From Paenibacillus timonensis (lineage in GTDB: Bacteria; Bacillota; Bacilli; Paenibacillales; Paenibacillaceae), in assembly GCF_009725205.1 (NCBI RefSeq), contig NZ_WNZY01000009.1:1-64000 (forward strand): a stretch of DNA of 64,000 nt, read 5' to 3'. The notes beneath the pieces were generated by a model. That model made no database searches and was not told where the DNA came from. It saw only the letters and a program-made list of their open reading frames with translations. Position 1 is the stretch's first letter. Every line of letters starts with the position of its first letter. Positions 17,971 through 26,715 of this stretch are shown piece after piece. The position numbers were made by a program, and so were the translations under genes.

Positions 17971-18894
17971 ATGGACAATCGCGATGTATTGGAAAAATGG
18001 GCGGAATTTCACGTCCGCAAATGGGGCTGCAGCGCACGCCTAGCCCATTGGGAAGCCCCAAATTCGGCTGCGCGGGCGGAGGGACTGTTGTTCTTCAACC
18101 GAAAAGGCCACTTGTATTTGCCGCCGTTGAACCCCTACCACCCCTTTGCCTTCTACCCGACCCCGACAGACAAGCCTTACAAGCTGACTCGCCAATGGCA
18201 CGAAGCAGCCAAAGCGATGATTCCGGATTTGCTGAAGGCGCAGCGTAGCGCAAGCTTCGTACTTCCTCCTGAGATTGCCGACATCCGCCCTTTCTTGTGG
18301 AGCGGTTTTAAAGCAGAGGTGAAGTACACGTATATCGTGAAGCTCCCCTACACCCTCGATCAGGCCAGTACGGAGATCCGCGCGAAAATCAAAAAGGCAA
18401 CCGCCGCTGGCTACCGGACGGCGGTGACGCGGGACATGGGCGAGGTGCATCAGTGCTTGCAGGGCACGGAGTCGCGGCAAGGCTTCAGCCACCAGCTTAC
18501 CCTGCAGGATCTTGAGCGGGTCCAGGACCTGCTTGGGGATCAAGCTTTTCGCGCCTATGTCTGCTATGCGCCAAGCGGAGAGCCGGTCAGCGCCAGCGTT
18601 GTGGTTGCATTAGACGGCCGGCGCGCATTCGGGTGGATCGCTGCCAGCAAGACGGAACATTTGAACCGCGGCGTGGTTCAGCAATCGCAAAGCTTCGCCC
18701 TGCAGGATTTATCGGATGCCGGCTTCGCCGAATTCGATTTCGCCGGGGCCAATCTCCCGACCGTCGCATACTCCAAGACCAACTGGGGCGGCCAGGTCAC
18801 GCCCTACTATCTCGTCCGCCCTCCGGGAGTTAAGGAAATTCTTAGAGCAGGGCGCGATTGGGTACGGTTTGTTCGAGGAACCCGATCCCGCTGA
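17971..18894 (+). CDS. FemX/BioF2-like GNAT-fold transferase
   Basis: The 307-residue protein has the double-GNAT layout of FemX and BioF2-type acetyltransferases. The C-terminal GNAT half includes YVCYAPSGEPVSASVVVALDGRRAFGWIAAS, then a helix and FDFAGANLPTVAYSKTNWGG. FemX members use aminoacyl-tRNA to build peptidoglycan bridges; in EPS loci relatives are thought to add acyl or aminoacyl groups to polysaccharide. It is transcribed away from the EPS operon from a shared intergenic region, so a decorating role on the EPS is an inference from context. No signal peptide. Confidence 0.72.
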   Translation: MDNRDVLEKWAEFHVRKWGCSARLAHWEAPNSAARAEGLLFFNRKGHLYLPPLNPYHPFAFYPTPTDKPYKLTRQWHEAAKAMIPDLLKAQRSASFVLPPEIADIRPFLWSGFKAEVKYTYIVKLPYTLDQASTEIRAKIKKATAAGYRTAVTRDMGEVHQCLQGTESRQGFSHQLTLQDLERVQDLLGDQAFRAYVCYAPSGEPVSASVVVALDGRRAFGWIAASKTEHLNRGVVQQSQSFALQDLSDAGFAEFDFAGANLPTVAYSKTNWGGQVTPYYLVRPPGVKEILRAGRDWVRFVRGTRSR

Positions 18895-19067
18895 GAGATG
18901 AAACGTTCGCCCGATTTTCCCCCTTCCCATTTATTGAAATTTATATATAATAGACATAAGTATTAGTCCGTTATAACGAACGTACCAGCGAATGACACTG
19001 ACCTTCCATCATTATCAGTCTGCTGCAAGCTAGGAGGGCCGAGTTGTAAGGGAAAGGATGGGATCAT

Positions 19068-19934
19068 TTGAAGAGGGTGAGGGTTCGGGGCTACCGCAAA
19101 TATGCCATGGCTGTGTACGCCGCTTCCATCCTGGCTGGGGTCGTGTGGCATGCAGGACAGGCCAGCGCCGCAGACCAAATCAAACTGCGGATCGGAACGG
19201 AGTTAAGCAGTGAGCTGCCGATGAGCAATTTAAAGCCCGGGGACCGGGTAGAGCGCACGTTTACGGTCGCCAATGACGGCACCGTCGCTTTCGATTACAA
19301 GGTGCGTGCGCGCTTCGTCACGGGGGACACGGAGTTCTTCGATGTTCTGCAGTTAACGGTGAAGGACGGGGACACCGTCATTTATGACGGCGCGCTGCAT
19401 CTGGAGCAACATGATATCGCCCTGGGACGCCTTGCGGCGGGCGGGGAGAACGAGCTGGATTTAAGTGTGGTATTTCCGGAAGAGGCCGGTAACGAGTATC
19501 AAGGCAAATCGGCGACGATCGCATTCAGCTTCTCCGCTTATGCCGAGGAGCCTTCGAACGGCGGAGGCGGAGGTTCGAATCCTCCAGGCGAGGGGCCTTC
19601 CCAGCCGAATAATCCAACTCCGGTGGACGGCGGTAATCCTCCAGGCAACCCTGAGGTGAAGCCGGATTTACCAGGCGGGCAACCTCCGGAGAATCCCTCC
19701 GCGGACAATCCCGATTCCACCACGCCAGAGCAGCCGGAAGACCCCGCTCTCCCGCCGCAGGAGCAAACCCAAACGCCGACGGAACCGGGACCAGGGCCGG
19801 GGCCGGGCGACAGCGGCTCGGGTATGATGGAAGAGCTGCCACAAACAGCGAATCCGTGGTTTAACCTGATTCTGATCAGTTTGTTCGCCACGGTCGGAAC
19901 CGGAATGTTCCTACGCAAATCCGGACGGGGATAA
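19068..19934 (+). CDS. Secreted LPQTA-anchored surface protein with TasA/CalY-like domain
   Basis: Signal peptide at 1-34 (basic start, hydrophobic core, cleavage near QASA). Residues about 36-160 form a beta-rich domain with the LKPGDRVERTFTVANDGTVAFDYKV pattern that resembles TasA/CalY matrix proteins. A long Pro/Gly/Asn-rich wall-spanning stretch (163-250) follows, then the sortase signal LPQTA (257-261), a membrane helix (264-281) and a basic tail (RKSGRG). Translation starts at a TTG with GGAAAGG upstream. The sortase gene follows by 2 bp, so the pair is a substrate plus dedicated enzyme. TasA-likeness is a pattern judgement. Confidence 0.85.
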   Translation: MKRVRVRGYRKYAMAVYAASILAGVVWHAGQASAADQIKLRIGTELSSELPMSNLKPGDRVERTFTVANDGTVAFDYKVRARFVTGDTEFFDVLQLTVKDGDTVIYDGALHLEQHDIALGRLAAGGENELDLSVVFPEEAGNEYQGKSATIAFSFSAYAEEPSNGGGGGSNPPGEGPSQPNNPTPVDGGNPPGNPEVKPDLPGGQPPENPSADNPDSTTPEQPEDPALPPQEQTQTPTEPGPGPGPGDSGSGMMEELPQTANPWFNLILISLFATVGTGMFLRKSGRG

Positions 19935-19936
19935 AC

Positions 19937-20614
19937 ATGCGGCACAAACGTTCGTTACTGCGAATGGCCGCATGGCTGGTGTTTTCCATTTCCTTGGTTG
20001 TTTTGGCCTACTCTACGTACCAAGCAGTCAGTGCCCCGCTGGAGGCACAGCAAGCCCTGCGGCAATGGGATGAGCTTCAGCGGGAAACAGAGGGTGGCAA
20101 CGCGGCGCGGACAACGGACGAAAACCCGCTTTCCCCGGCGTTAGTCGGAAATCTTCGGCAGACGGGCGGCGATGGAAGTTCGGCAGCGCCTACCCGAACG
20201 GCGGCGGAAGGCGAACTTCTCGGCGAGATCGCCTTCCCCTCCCTCGATCAGCGCTATGCGATCTTAGAGGGGACGGGGAGCGAACCGCTTAAACTGGGGG
20301 CCGGACATTATACCGGCAGCCCGCTCCCCGGTGAAGACGGCAACAGCGTGCTCGCCGGACACCGGGATACCGTTTTTCGCAATCTGGGTAAGTTGAAAGC
20401 GGGCGATCGGATTGAGGTGGAAACGACCTCCGGACGCTACACCTATGAGGTGACGGGGCGGAGAATCGTCGACGAGAGCGATGCCGATGCGGTCCAGTCC
20501 TCCGCCGAGCCGCTGCTCACGCTGATTACCTGTTACCCGTTCACCTATGTCGGGCCAGCTCCAGAACGGTTGCTGCTTACGGCAAAATTAATAGAAAAAG
20601 CGCCGGATTCCTAA
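19937..20614 (+). CDS. Class D sortase
   Basis: Membrane-anchored cysteine transpeptidase that cleaves the LPxTA signal and joins the protein to the cell wall. An N-terminal signal anchor (about 11-30) is followed by a variable linker and the sortase barrel from residue 95. The catalytic triad is visible: H142 in LAGHRDTVF, C199 in TLITCYPF and R211 in PERLLLTA. GEIAFPSL and the TLITCYPF motif fit class D, which prefers LPxTA, matching LPQTA of the preceding gene. A bidirectional terminator follows directly. Confidence 0.92.
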   Translation: MRHKRSLLRMAAWLVFSISLVVLAYSTYQAVSAPLEAQQALRQWDELQRETEGGNAARTTDENPLSPALVGNLRQTGGDGSSAAPTRTAAEGELLGEIAFPSLDQRYAILEGTGSEPLKLGAGHYTGSPLPGEDGNSVLAGHRDTVFRNLGKLKAGDRIEVETTSGRYTYEVTGRRIVDESDADAVQSSAEPLLTLITCYPFTYVGPAPERLLLTAKLIEKAPDS

Positions 20615-20627
20615 CCGGCGCTTTTTT
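20595..20627. terminator. Bidirectional rho-independent terminator
   Basis: AAAAAGCGCCGG / CCGGCGCTTTTTT with an 8-nt loop sits between the sortase (plus) and DUF58 (minus) genes; A and T runs on the two sides let it serve both. Its left arm overlaps the last codons of the sortase gene. Confidence 0.85.
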
Positions 20628-20640
20628 CATGTCTATCGAA

Positions 20641-21726
20641 TTAATCTGCGGGAATCTCCATCCATTCCACGCCGTTGCCGTTTTGTCGCAGCAGCTCGGC
20701 GGTTTCCGCCAGCTTCTCACCCTGGTGGCAGGAGATGATCAGGTAGTCGGTATCGGTCGCCCCTGCCTCGATTTCTATCTCCAGCATCCGAATCATCGAG
20801 GCGGTTCTGTCCAGCACCATCCGAGCCATGGTTTCAAGCAACAACGTAAGCTGATCAGAGGAAGTATGCGGCTCGATTCGGATGGGCTCATTTGGGCCGT
20901 CGGCCAGACGCGCATTGCTGGCAAATCCCGCTGCCAGGCCGCTGCGCAGCGCATGTTCAGCCACGGTCGCGGCATAACGGATCCCCAGCTCGATACGCTC
21001 CGGTTCGATGACCGTTCTCCACATCGAATCGCTGGTCTCCAGGTTCAGGTAGATCATCAGCCGATGGTCGGCTGTATAATCGCGTTTATGTACCTGCAAC
21101 TCGCCTGTACGAGCGGTCGCTTTCCAGTTGATGTTGCCTAGCGGGTCACCGGGCCGGTATTCGCGAATGCCCGCCGTCAGGAACGGATCCTCTATGATCC
21201 AGCGCCGGACGGGCAGCTCCCCCAGCCAGCTGTGGTTCGGCAGCGGCAGCTCCTGCAACTCCAGAATCCGCGGGTACACCAGCAGTTCTAAATCCAGGGG
21301 GAACCGCTTGACCTCAGCATTCAGCCCCAGCGGATCGCCCGTCGTCATCGTAGCCGACTCTAGCCGGTATTGTCCCCGGCGTGAGCAAGTCACCTCGTGG
21401 CGCCGGGTAATTTGTCGGTAGGACCGCAAGTAAAACAAGCTGCTGTGGTTCTGATAGATTTCCCCGGCATGGATATTTAGATTGCTCTGCCGCCCGAACG
21501 TCAGGCCTGCGGCGATGCTCGACTCGAGGCGCAGCCACGGCAGCGGCAGCAGCTTGGCGTTGGCGATGACCTCGACCATTTCGACGGTATCCCCTTCGAA
21601 CACCGCCCGCTCGGTGAAATAACGTCGATAGCTTATGCCTTTAAGCGCCCGCCTGCGATACACGAACGCCAGCAGCATGATAATCAGCACGGCGCTGACA
21701 AGTAGCCATGGTAGCTGCATCGACAT
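20641..21726 (-). CDS. DUF58 domain protein
   Basis: Membrane protein with two hydrophobic N-terminal stretches (residues 5-22 and around 28) and the DUF58 domain in the second half: REYRPGDPLGNINWKATARTGELQVHKRD is the signature. The C-terminal region has a von Willebrand A-like outline. DUF58 proteins are regularly paired with MoxR ATPases, as here, where the MoxR stop lies 3 bp before this start. The molecular function of the pair is poorly known; assembly or maturation of an enzyme or envelope complex is the general view. Confidence 0.9.
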   Translation of the reverse strand: MSMQLPWLLVSAVLIIMLLAFVYRRRALKGISYRRYFTERAVFEGDTVEMVEVIANAKLLPLPWLRLESSIAAGLTFGRQSNLNIHAGEIYQNHSSLFYLRSYRQITRRHEVTCSRRGQYRLESATMTTGDPLGLNAEVKRFPLDLELLVYPRILELQELPLPNHSWLGELPVRRWIIEDPFLTAGIREYRPGDPLGNINWKATARTGELQVHKRDYTADHRLMIYLNLETSDSMWRTVIEPERIELGIRYAATVAEHALRSGLAAGFASNARLADGPNEPIRIEPHTSSDQLTLLLETMARMVLDRTASMIRMLEIEIEAGATDTDYLIISCHQGEKLAETAELLRQNGNGVEWMEIPAD

Positions 21727-21729
21727 TGG

Positions 21730-22707
21730 TTAGTCCCCCTGTCTCCCCTTTGCCGCAAGCACGGTCTCCGCCGGCACCTCCACCTGCTCGAGTGCCTGGC
21801 GAACCACCTCGGCGCCAGGCTGGTCTGCGCCGCGCAACCCGTGGCGCAAGAGCAGCCGATGCGCAAGAACCGGCGCAGCCACCGTCTTGATATCGTCCGG
21901 CGTCACATAATCGCGGCCTTGCAGCAGCGCAAATCCTTGCGAGGCGCGCAGCAAGCTCATGCTCGCCCGCGGGCTCGCCCCCAACTTAACCTCCGGATGC
22001 TTGCGGGTCGCCTCGGTGATCGCCACGATATAAGCGAGCAGGTCTTCCTCCACGCGGACGGATTGTGCGAACCGCTGCGCCTCCGCTACCTCCGCGGCGG
22101 AGGCGGCTGGACGAAGCTCCGTTAGCGGCTGGCGTTCCTTAAAGCGCCGTAGAATGGCTACCCCCTCATCGGACGTCGGGTACCCCATGGCGATCCGCAT
22201 CAGGAAGCGATCCAATTGGGCTTCCGGCAGCGGGAACGTCCCCTGCTGATCGACCGGATTTTGCGTTGCCATAACGAAAAACGGGGCCGCAAGCGTATGC
22301 GTGACTCCGTCGATCGTCACCTGCCGCTCCTCCATGCACTCCAGCAAGCTGGACTGCGTTCGCGGCGTCGCCCGGTTAATCTCGTCGGCCAGCAGCACGT
22401 GGGTGAACACCGGCCCGGAGCGGAACTCAAATTCGCCGGTCTTTTGATTATAGAAATTAATGCCGCTCAAGTCCGATGGCAGCAAGTCCGGCGTAAACTG
22501 AATCCGCTTGAATTCGCCGCCGAGCGATTTGGCCAACGCCTTGGCTAACAGCGTTTTCCCGGTACCCGGCACGTCCTCCAGCAGCACATGCCCGTTCCCG
22601 AGCAAGGCGGCGAGCAGCAGATCAACCACGTCCTCCTTCCCAACCACCACCTCGCTGATATTGCGGCGAATCCGCCCGATGATCTCTACCGCTTCCCGTA
22701 GTTCCAT
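21730..22707 (-). CDS. MoxR-family AAA+ ATPase
   Basis: AAA+ chaperone-like ATPase. Walker A is EDVPGTGKTLLAKA (about residues 45-58), Walker B LLADEINRATPRTQ, sensor 1 ATQNPVDQQGTFPLPEAQLDRF, and a C-terminal AAA lid domain (SLLRASQGFALLQGRDYVTPDD). Length 325 is normal. The start at 22707 has AAGGTGG seven bases upstream. It forms an operon with the DUF58 gene. Confidence 0.93.
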   Translation of the reverse strand: MELREAVEIIGRIRRNISEVVVGKEDVVDLLLAALLGNGHVLLEDVPGTGKTLLAKALAKSLGGEFKRIQFTPDLLPSDLSGINFYNQKTGEFEFRSGPVFTHVLLADEINRATPRTQSSLLECMEERQVTIDGVTHTLAAPFFVMATQNPVDQQGTFPLPEAQLDRFLMRIAMGYPTSDEGVAILRRFKERQPLTELRPAASAAEVAEAQRFAQSVRVEEDLLAYIVAITEATRKHPEVKLGASPRASMSLLRASQGFALLQGRDYVTPDDIKTVAAPVLAHRLLLRHGLRGADQPGAEVVRQALEQVEVPAETVLAAKGRQGD

Positions 22708-22778
22708 AGTAAAACCACCTTTATCGCAAAATTAAGAGTCCGTTGTTACCGCTTTCCTTTTACTATTGACCAAAGCGA

Positions 22779-23138
22779 TCAGGCCCGAAGCCACTCGCTT
22801 AAGTCCACCACCGAACGCATGGCGTATTCCTGTCGGACCGGCACGCCGTCTTGCAGCACGACCAGACAGGGGACGCTGGCAATCTGCCACCGCTCCCGCA
22901 GCTTCGGGGTATAGTTGATGTTCAGCTTGGAAACTGGAGTGCAGGGGCCGGACGCCAGGACGATCTCCAGCATCTTTTCCGCCAACTGGCAAGTCCCGCA
23001 GAGAGCCGTTACGAACAATAAAGCCTCTCTGCCGCTTGCCTTCTCCGCATTCTCTGTCTCCACCATCTTCTCCGTTTGCATCAGCCATTCCTGCTCAGTG
23101 ATTTCGCGTAGGGGCACGGGCTCCCACCTCCCTGTCAT
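22779..23138 (-). CDS. Thioredoxin-like protein
   Basis: Small thioredoxin-fold protein with a redox CGTC motif (C47/C50 from the chosen start) followed by the cis-proline region IASVPCLVVLQDG. A third cysteine next to the cis-proline is unusual. The frame opens further upstream, but that part runs through a terminator hairpin, so the ATG at 23138 (MTGRWEPV) was preferred; AGGAG sits very close to it, so the exact start is uncertain. No signal peptide: cytoplasmic. Function probably thiol redox or bacilliredoxin-like; partner unknown. Confidence 0.8.
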   Translation of the reverse strand: MTGRWEPVPLREITEQEWLMQTEKMVETENAEKASGREALLFVTALCGTCQLAEKMLEIVLASGPCTPVSKLNINYTPKLRERWQIASVPCLVVLQDGVPVRQEYAMRSVVDLSEWLRA

Positions 23139-23169
23139 TCTCCTAATCCCTATCATAGCATAGGAAAAC

Positions 23170-23200
23170 GGCCCTTTCGCCAAAAAAGCGAAAAGGCCGC
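23170..23200 (-). terminator. Terminator of the VOC gene
   Basis: GGCCCTTTCGC / GCGAAAAGGCC stem with loop around CAAAAAA, 14 bp past the stop at 23214; on the minus strand it is followed by GTTTTCC. Confidence 0.7.
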
Positions 23201-23213
23201 CGAGGATCCGGCT

Positions 23214-23636
23214 TTACGCCGGGCGTTTCGTAAACACGTAGAAGGTGACGCCAAATTTGTCGGTGACGATCCCATACGCCGGGCTGAAAAAGATCGGCTG
23301 CAGCGGTTGGTGCACCTCGCCCCCCTGCTTCAGGGCGTCAAACAACCGTTGCGCGTGCTCCGTCGTGTCCACCGTGAGGCACACGGTCACCTGGTTGCCG
23401 ACGCTGTGCGTCTCTCCCGGTAACTTGTCCGATACGTACATTTCAGCGTCTCCCAGCTTCAGTACCGAGTGGTTGATGCGCTTCTGCATCTCTTCGCTCA
23501 TCGGCTCCTTGGGCTCCGGTATTTCGCCGAACGTTTGCTTGAAGACTACCTTTGCCTCCAACGCTTGTTCATAAAACGCAATCGCCTCTGCCGCTTCTCC
23601 ATCCATCGCAATCAACGGGCTAGCCAACATGATCAT
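23214..23636 (-). CDS. VOC-superfamily protein (PhnB-like)
   Basis: 140-residue glyoxalase/PhnB-type fold with two beta-alpha-beta repeats: AIAFYEQALEAKVVFKQTFGE in the first and TVCLTVDTTEHAQRLFDALKQGG plus YGIVTDKFGVTFYVF in the second. PhnB-like members have unknown substrates. It is divergent from a WYL-type regulator across a region with repeated TTGTCA sites, which suggests control by it. Confidence 0.85.
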   Translation of the reverse strand: MIMLASPLIAMDGEAAEAIAFYEQALEAKVVFKQTFGEIPEPKEPMSEEMQKRINHSVLKLGDAEMYVSDKLPGETHSVGNQVTVCLTVDTTEHAQRLFDALKQGGEVHQPLQPIFFSPAYGIVTDKFGVTFYVFTKRPA

Positions 23637-23655
23637 TTTCGATCCGCTCCTTTTT

Positions 23656-23749
23656 AGTTGTCACTTCCCCGGACACCGAAGCGCCGGTTCAAGTCCGTTT
23701 CGCTGGACTTTGTACTTAGTGTAGCTCATAATAGTGACAACTATTGTCA
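23656..23749. promoter_or_regulatory. Candidate operator with TTGTCA repeats
   Basis: The divergent region carries TGACAA-cta-TTGTCA (23735-23749) and a further inverted copy AGTTGTCAC (23656-23664) matching GTGACAACT at 23734-23742. On the minus strand one TTGTCA could be a -35 box for the VOC gene. Likely binding site for the adjacent regulator. Confidence 0.4.
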
Positions 23750-23782
23750 TAATTAAAAAATGATGAATGGAGCTTTAAAAAC

Positions 23783-24742
23783 ATGTCCAAATCGAAACGG
23801 CTCATGGAGCTGATGATGACCGTCAACCGCAAACGAAAGTTCACCGTCAAGGAATTGGCCGATGAATTCGGCGTCTCGCCCCGCACAATCCTTCGGGACC
23901 TGCAGGAGCTTGGCGAACTCGGGGTCCCCTTATATTCCGAGGTTGGACCGCACGGCGGATACCAGGTGCTAAACGAACGCGTACTGCCTCCAATCGCGTT
24001 TACCGAAGAGGAAGCGGTGTCGATCTTCTTCGCCAGCCACGCCCTGCGCCATTATGAGTTTCTCCCGTTCGAAACGGAAGCCTCCTCGGCGCTCGGCAAG
24101 TTCTATCACTATATGTCCGGTGACGTACGGGACCGGATCGATCAAATGAAGAACCGCATCGACTTCGTGACCCCGTCGCGACAATCGGCTTTTCCTTTTC
24201 TAGGATTGTTGCTCGAAGGAGCCATTCAGCAGCAAGTCCTCCGTATCAACTACGAATCGCGCCACGGCGTCTCTACCTGCCGCCAGATTCAGCCAGTCGG
24301 TATCTTCGCCAGCGGTGGCTTGTGGTATTGCCCTGCCTACTGCTTCGAGCGCCGCGATTTCCGCTTGTTCCGCTGCGACCGCATCGTCGCAGCCGAACCC
24401 GCCGAGGGATCCGGTGTTCCGGAACCGCTCGATCTGCGCCATGTGCACCTCGGCAACTGGGAGGAACACCTCGGGCGCAAGCCGGCGCGGGTCAACTGCG
24501 TTGTCGAGCTCAGCCGGCTGGGCGTCGAGGCGTGCGAAGGCCTGCTTATCCGCCGCAGTCTGAAGCTGAACGTCCGCGAGGACGGCTCCGGCCGGCTGGA
24601 GGGACCGATCCCGGCCAGCGAGCTCCCGTACCTCACTTCGTTCTTCATCGGTCTCGGCCAAGATGCCACCGCCCTCGAACCGCCGGAGCTGGTGGACTCG
24701 ATCAAGCGGAGGTTGACCGAGCTGCTGGAGAAGTATTCTTAG
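23783..24742 (+). CDS. HTH-WYL transcriptional regulator
   Basis: DeoR/HTH_11 winged helix at 1-65 (FTVKELADEFGVSPRTILRDLQELGELGVPLYSE) followed by a WYL-type ligand domain (about 135-225, with RQIQPVGIFASGGLWYCPAYC) and the WCX C-terminal part. Such regulators sense small ligands or nucleic acid and often act on a divergent gene, here the VOC protein. 319 residues is normal. Confidence 0.88.
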   Translation: MSKSKRLMELMMTVNRKRKFTVKELADEFGVSPRTILRDLQELGELGVPLYSEVGPHGGYQVLNERVLPPIAFTEEEAVSIFFASHALRHYEFLPFETEASSALGKFYHYMSGDVRDRIDQMKNRIDFVTPSRQSAFPFLGLLLEGAIQQQVLRINYESRHGVSTCRQIQPVGIFASGGLWYCPAYCFERRDFRLFRCDRIVAAEPAEGSGVPEPLDLRHVHLGNWEEHLGRKPARVNCVVELSRLGVEACEGLLIRRSLKLNVREDGSGRLEGPIPASELPYLTSFFIGLGQDATALEPPELVDSIKRRLTELLEKYS

Positions 24743-24748
24743 GCCATA

Positions 24749-26674
24749 TTACATCGACAGCGAACCCGCCGTCGCGATCTGGTGGTACAGGCCGTTTACG
24801 TCCAGCGTGCCGAACACATTGTTCTGGTTAAATACGAGGCGCTCCGCCTCCAGCTCTTCCAGCAACAAAACGCGGCCGTTCACATAGTCCAGCAGGCGGT
24901 CGCGCGCCGACGCGGCGCGGCTCAGTACCCCGCCATAGCGAATGTCGAGCACTTCCCAGCCAAACGGCTTATACGTTCCAAGCCACAGCTCCCGATGCGC
25001 CACCCGCAGCTCTTCGACCCGATGACGCAGCTCCGGCAGCGTCTCGTCGGCGATCTGCCGCAGTCCGTCCCGGTCCCCGGCGTCGTAAAGGCGCTTGATC
25101 GTCACGCCCAGCGTCGACTTCACGGACAGCGCGGCGGCGAGCTTTTCGTAGAAGGCAAACATCGCGGCAAACAGCTCCGGCAACCCGCTTCCTTCTGCCT
25201 CACGGTAGCTCCGCCATTTCTCGGCCAGTCCGCCATAATAATCCGGCAACGTCCCTTCCATGCCTTCCACATGCTTATCGAACAAGCCGATCAGCGGATC
25301 TTGCCAAAGCAAGAACTTCGACGGATTCGCGCCGTAATAGTTCCCCTCGTGGACCTCCGGCACTTCGTCCATCCCCTTCAACGCTTCGAGCGGCCCGAAC
25401 AAGTCGAGCCCCGTGCAGGCGGCAAGCCGCTTCTGCAGATGCTCGTCCGTCACCTCGCCGTCATGGTACCCGTACTCCGCAAACAGCTGCAGCCCCGGCA
25501 AAATCACGAAATGATTCGCCTCGTTCCCGTTATCGCCCCACGCGGTCGCAAACACCTCTCGTAGGCCGCTCCGCTTCGCCGCACGCAGCGCCGGGTGCAT
25601 GGACGACCACGTTTTGCCGTGGTTCGGGGCCATCAAATTCCACATGTGGATGCCCCCCGCGAAGAGCGGCTCCGACCCGAGCAGCCGGTGCTTGTCGAAC
25701 ACTTCCTTGTACGCGTTCTCGTCTGTCCCCCAGTAGTTCCAGTAGACGAACCGGAGGCCGTCCGGGATCTTCGCCATATTTTCTGCGGAAAAATCCGCCT
25801 CCATGTTGTACAACCCGCCCTGCACGTCGTTCGACAGCAAGTTGAAATACATGTCGCTCCAGATCATCGGTTCAAGCCCTAGCTTCCCGGTGATCTCCAT
25901 GACCCGCCCCACGTGCTCGTTCATCACCTCGAACCGGTCGCGGAAGCCGTTGTCCCGCAAATAGCGGCCCAGTCCGACCTGGAACGCCTCGTCCATGCCG
26001 ATATGGATTCGCTTCGACCGAAACGGCGCCGTAGCCGCCCGAATCGTCTGCTCCAAGAATTCGTACGTCGCTGGCGTACCCGGCAGCACAATGTCGGGAT
26101 GGTCCCGAAGCGGCTCGGCATAAAGCCATTTCAGCGCGTGAAATAAATGCCCCAGCGTTTGAATGCACGGAATCATCTCGATACCGAACAGCGCTGCGTA
26201 GTCGTCGCACTCCCGCAGTTCCTCCGCGGTGTACCGTCCCCGCATATAGCCGAAGTAAGGCAGTTCCGGCACCTCATACGTGTCCTCGGTATACATCATC
26301 AGCCCGTTCAGCCCCATGACCGCCATATACCGCAGCATCTGCTTGATCGCGTCCACACGCATCACCGCATTGCGCGAAGCATCCAGCATCGCCCCGTTGT
26401 AATCGAAGTTCGGCCGTTCGGTCAGATCAAACGCCTCCGATATCTTGGCCTGCTCCAAAAACAACCCTAACGCACGGAAAAAATGAATCTTCTCCCCATA
26501 CTCGATCCGGCCCATCCCTCCGCTGAGCGACACCCGCAAATGCCCAGCGTCCTGCGGCAACCGCACAACTTCCACCGGCAGTCCCGCCTGGTCCGACTGG
26601 AATCCGAGCTGAGCCTCCAACTCTTTCACGCCATCAACTAATTCCTTGTCCATCCCTTGAAAATAAAGCTTCAT
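24749..26674 (-). CDS. GH20-type beta-N-acetylhexosaminidase
   Basis: Cytoplasmic exo-glycosidase expected to remove terminal beta-GlcNAc or GalNAc. The TIM barrel begins near FDYNGAMLDASRNAVMRVD (about 90-108), and IHIGMDEAFQ carries the adjacent catalytic pair D228-E229 of substrate-assisted GH20 enzymes; MIWSDMYFNL is a further barrel strand. A long alpha-helical C-terminal domain (about 440-641) is typical of the Paenibacillus-type GH20 subgroup. No signal peptide, so substrates must be imported. AraC regulator gene 42 bp upstream in the same direction. Start has GAGGAGG. Confidence 0.85.
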   Translation of the reverse strand: MKLYFQGMDKELVDGVKELEAQLGFQSDQAGLPVEVVRLPQDAGHLRVSLSGGMGRIEYGEKIHFFRALGLFLEQAKISEAFDLTERPNFDYNGAMLDASRNAVMRVDAIKQMLRYMAVMGLNGLMMYTEDTYEVPELPYFGYMRGRYTAEELRECDDYAALFGIEMIPCIQTLGHLFHALKWLYAEPLRDHPDIVLPGTPATYEFLEQTIRAATAPFRSKRIHIGMDEAFQVGLGRYLRDNGFRDRFEVMNEHVGRVMEITGKLGLEPMIWSDMYFNLLSNDVQGGLYNMEADFSAENMAKIPDGLRFVYWNYWGTDENAYKEVFDKHRLLGSEPLFAGGIHMWNLMAPNHGKTWSSMHPALRAAKRSGLREVFATAWGDNGNEANHFVILPGLQLFAEYGYHDGEVTDEHLQKRLAACTGLDLFGPLEALKGMDEVPEVHEGNYYGANPSKFLLWQDPLIGLFDKHVEGMEGTLPDYYGGLAEKWRSYREAEGSGLPELFAAMFAFYEKLAAALSVKSTLGVTIKRLYDAGDRDGLRQIADETLPELRHRVEELRVAHRELWLGTYKPFGWEVLDIRYGGVLSRAASARDRLLDYVNGRVLLLEELEAERLVFNQNNVFGTLDVNGLYHQIATAGSLSM

Positions 26675-26715
26675 CCCGTGAACCTCCTCTATAGTGTAAA
26701 CCCCTACGCTCAGAC

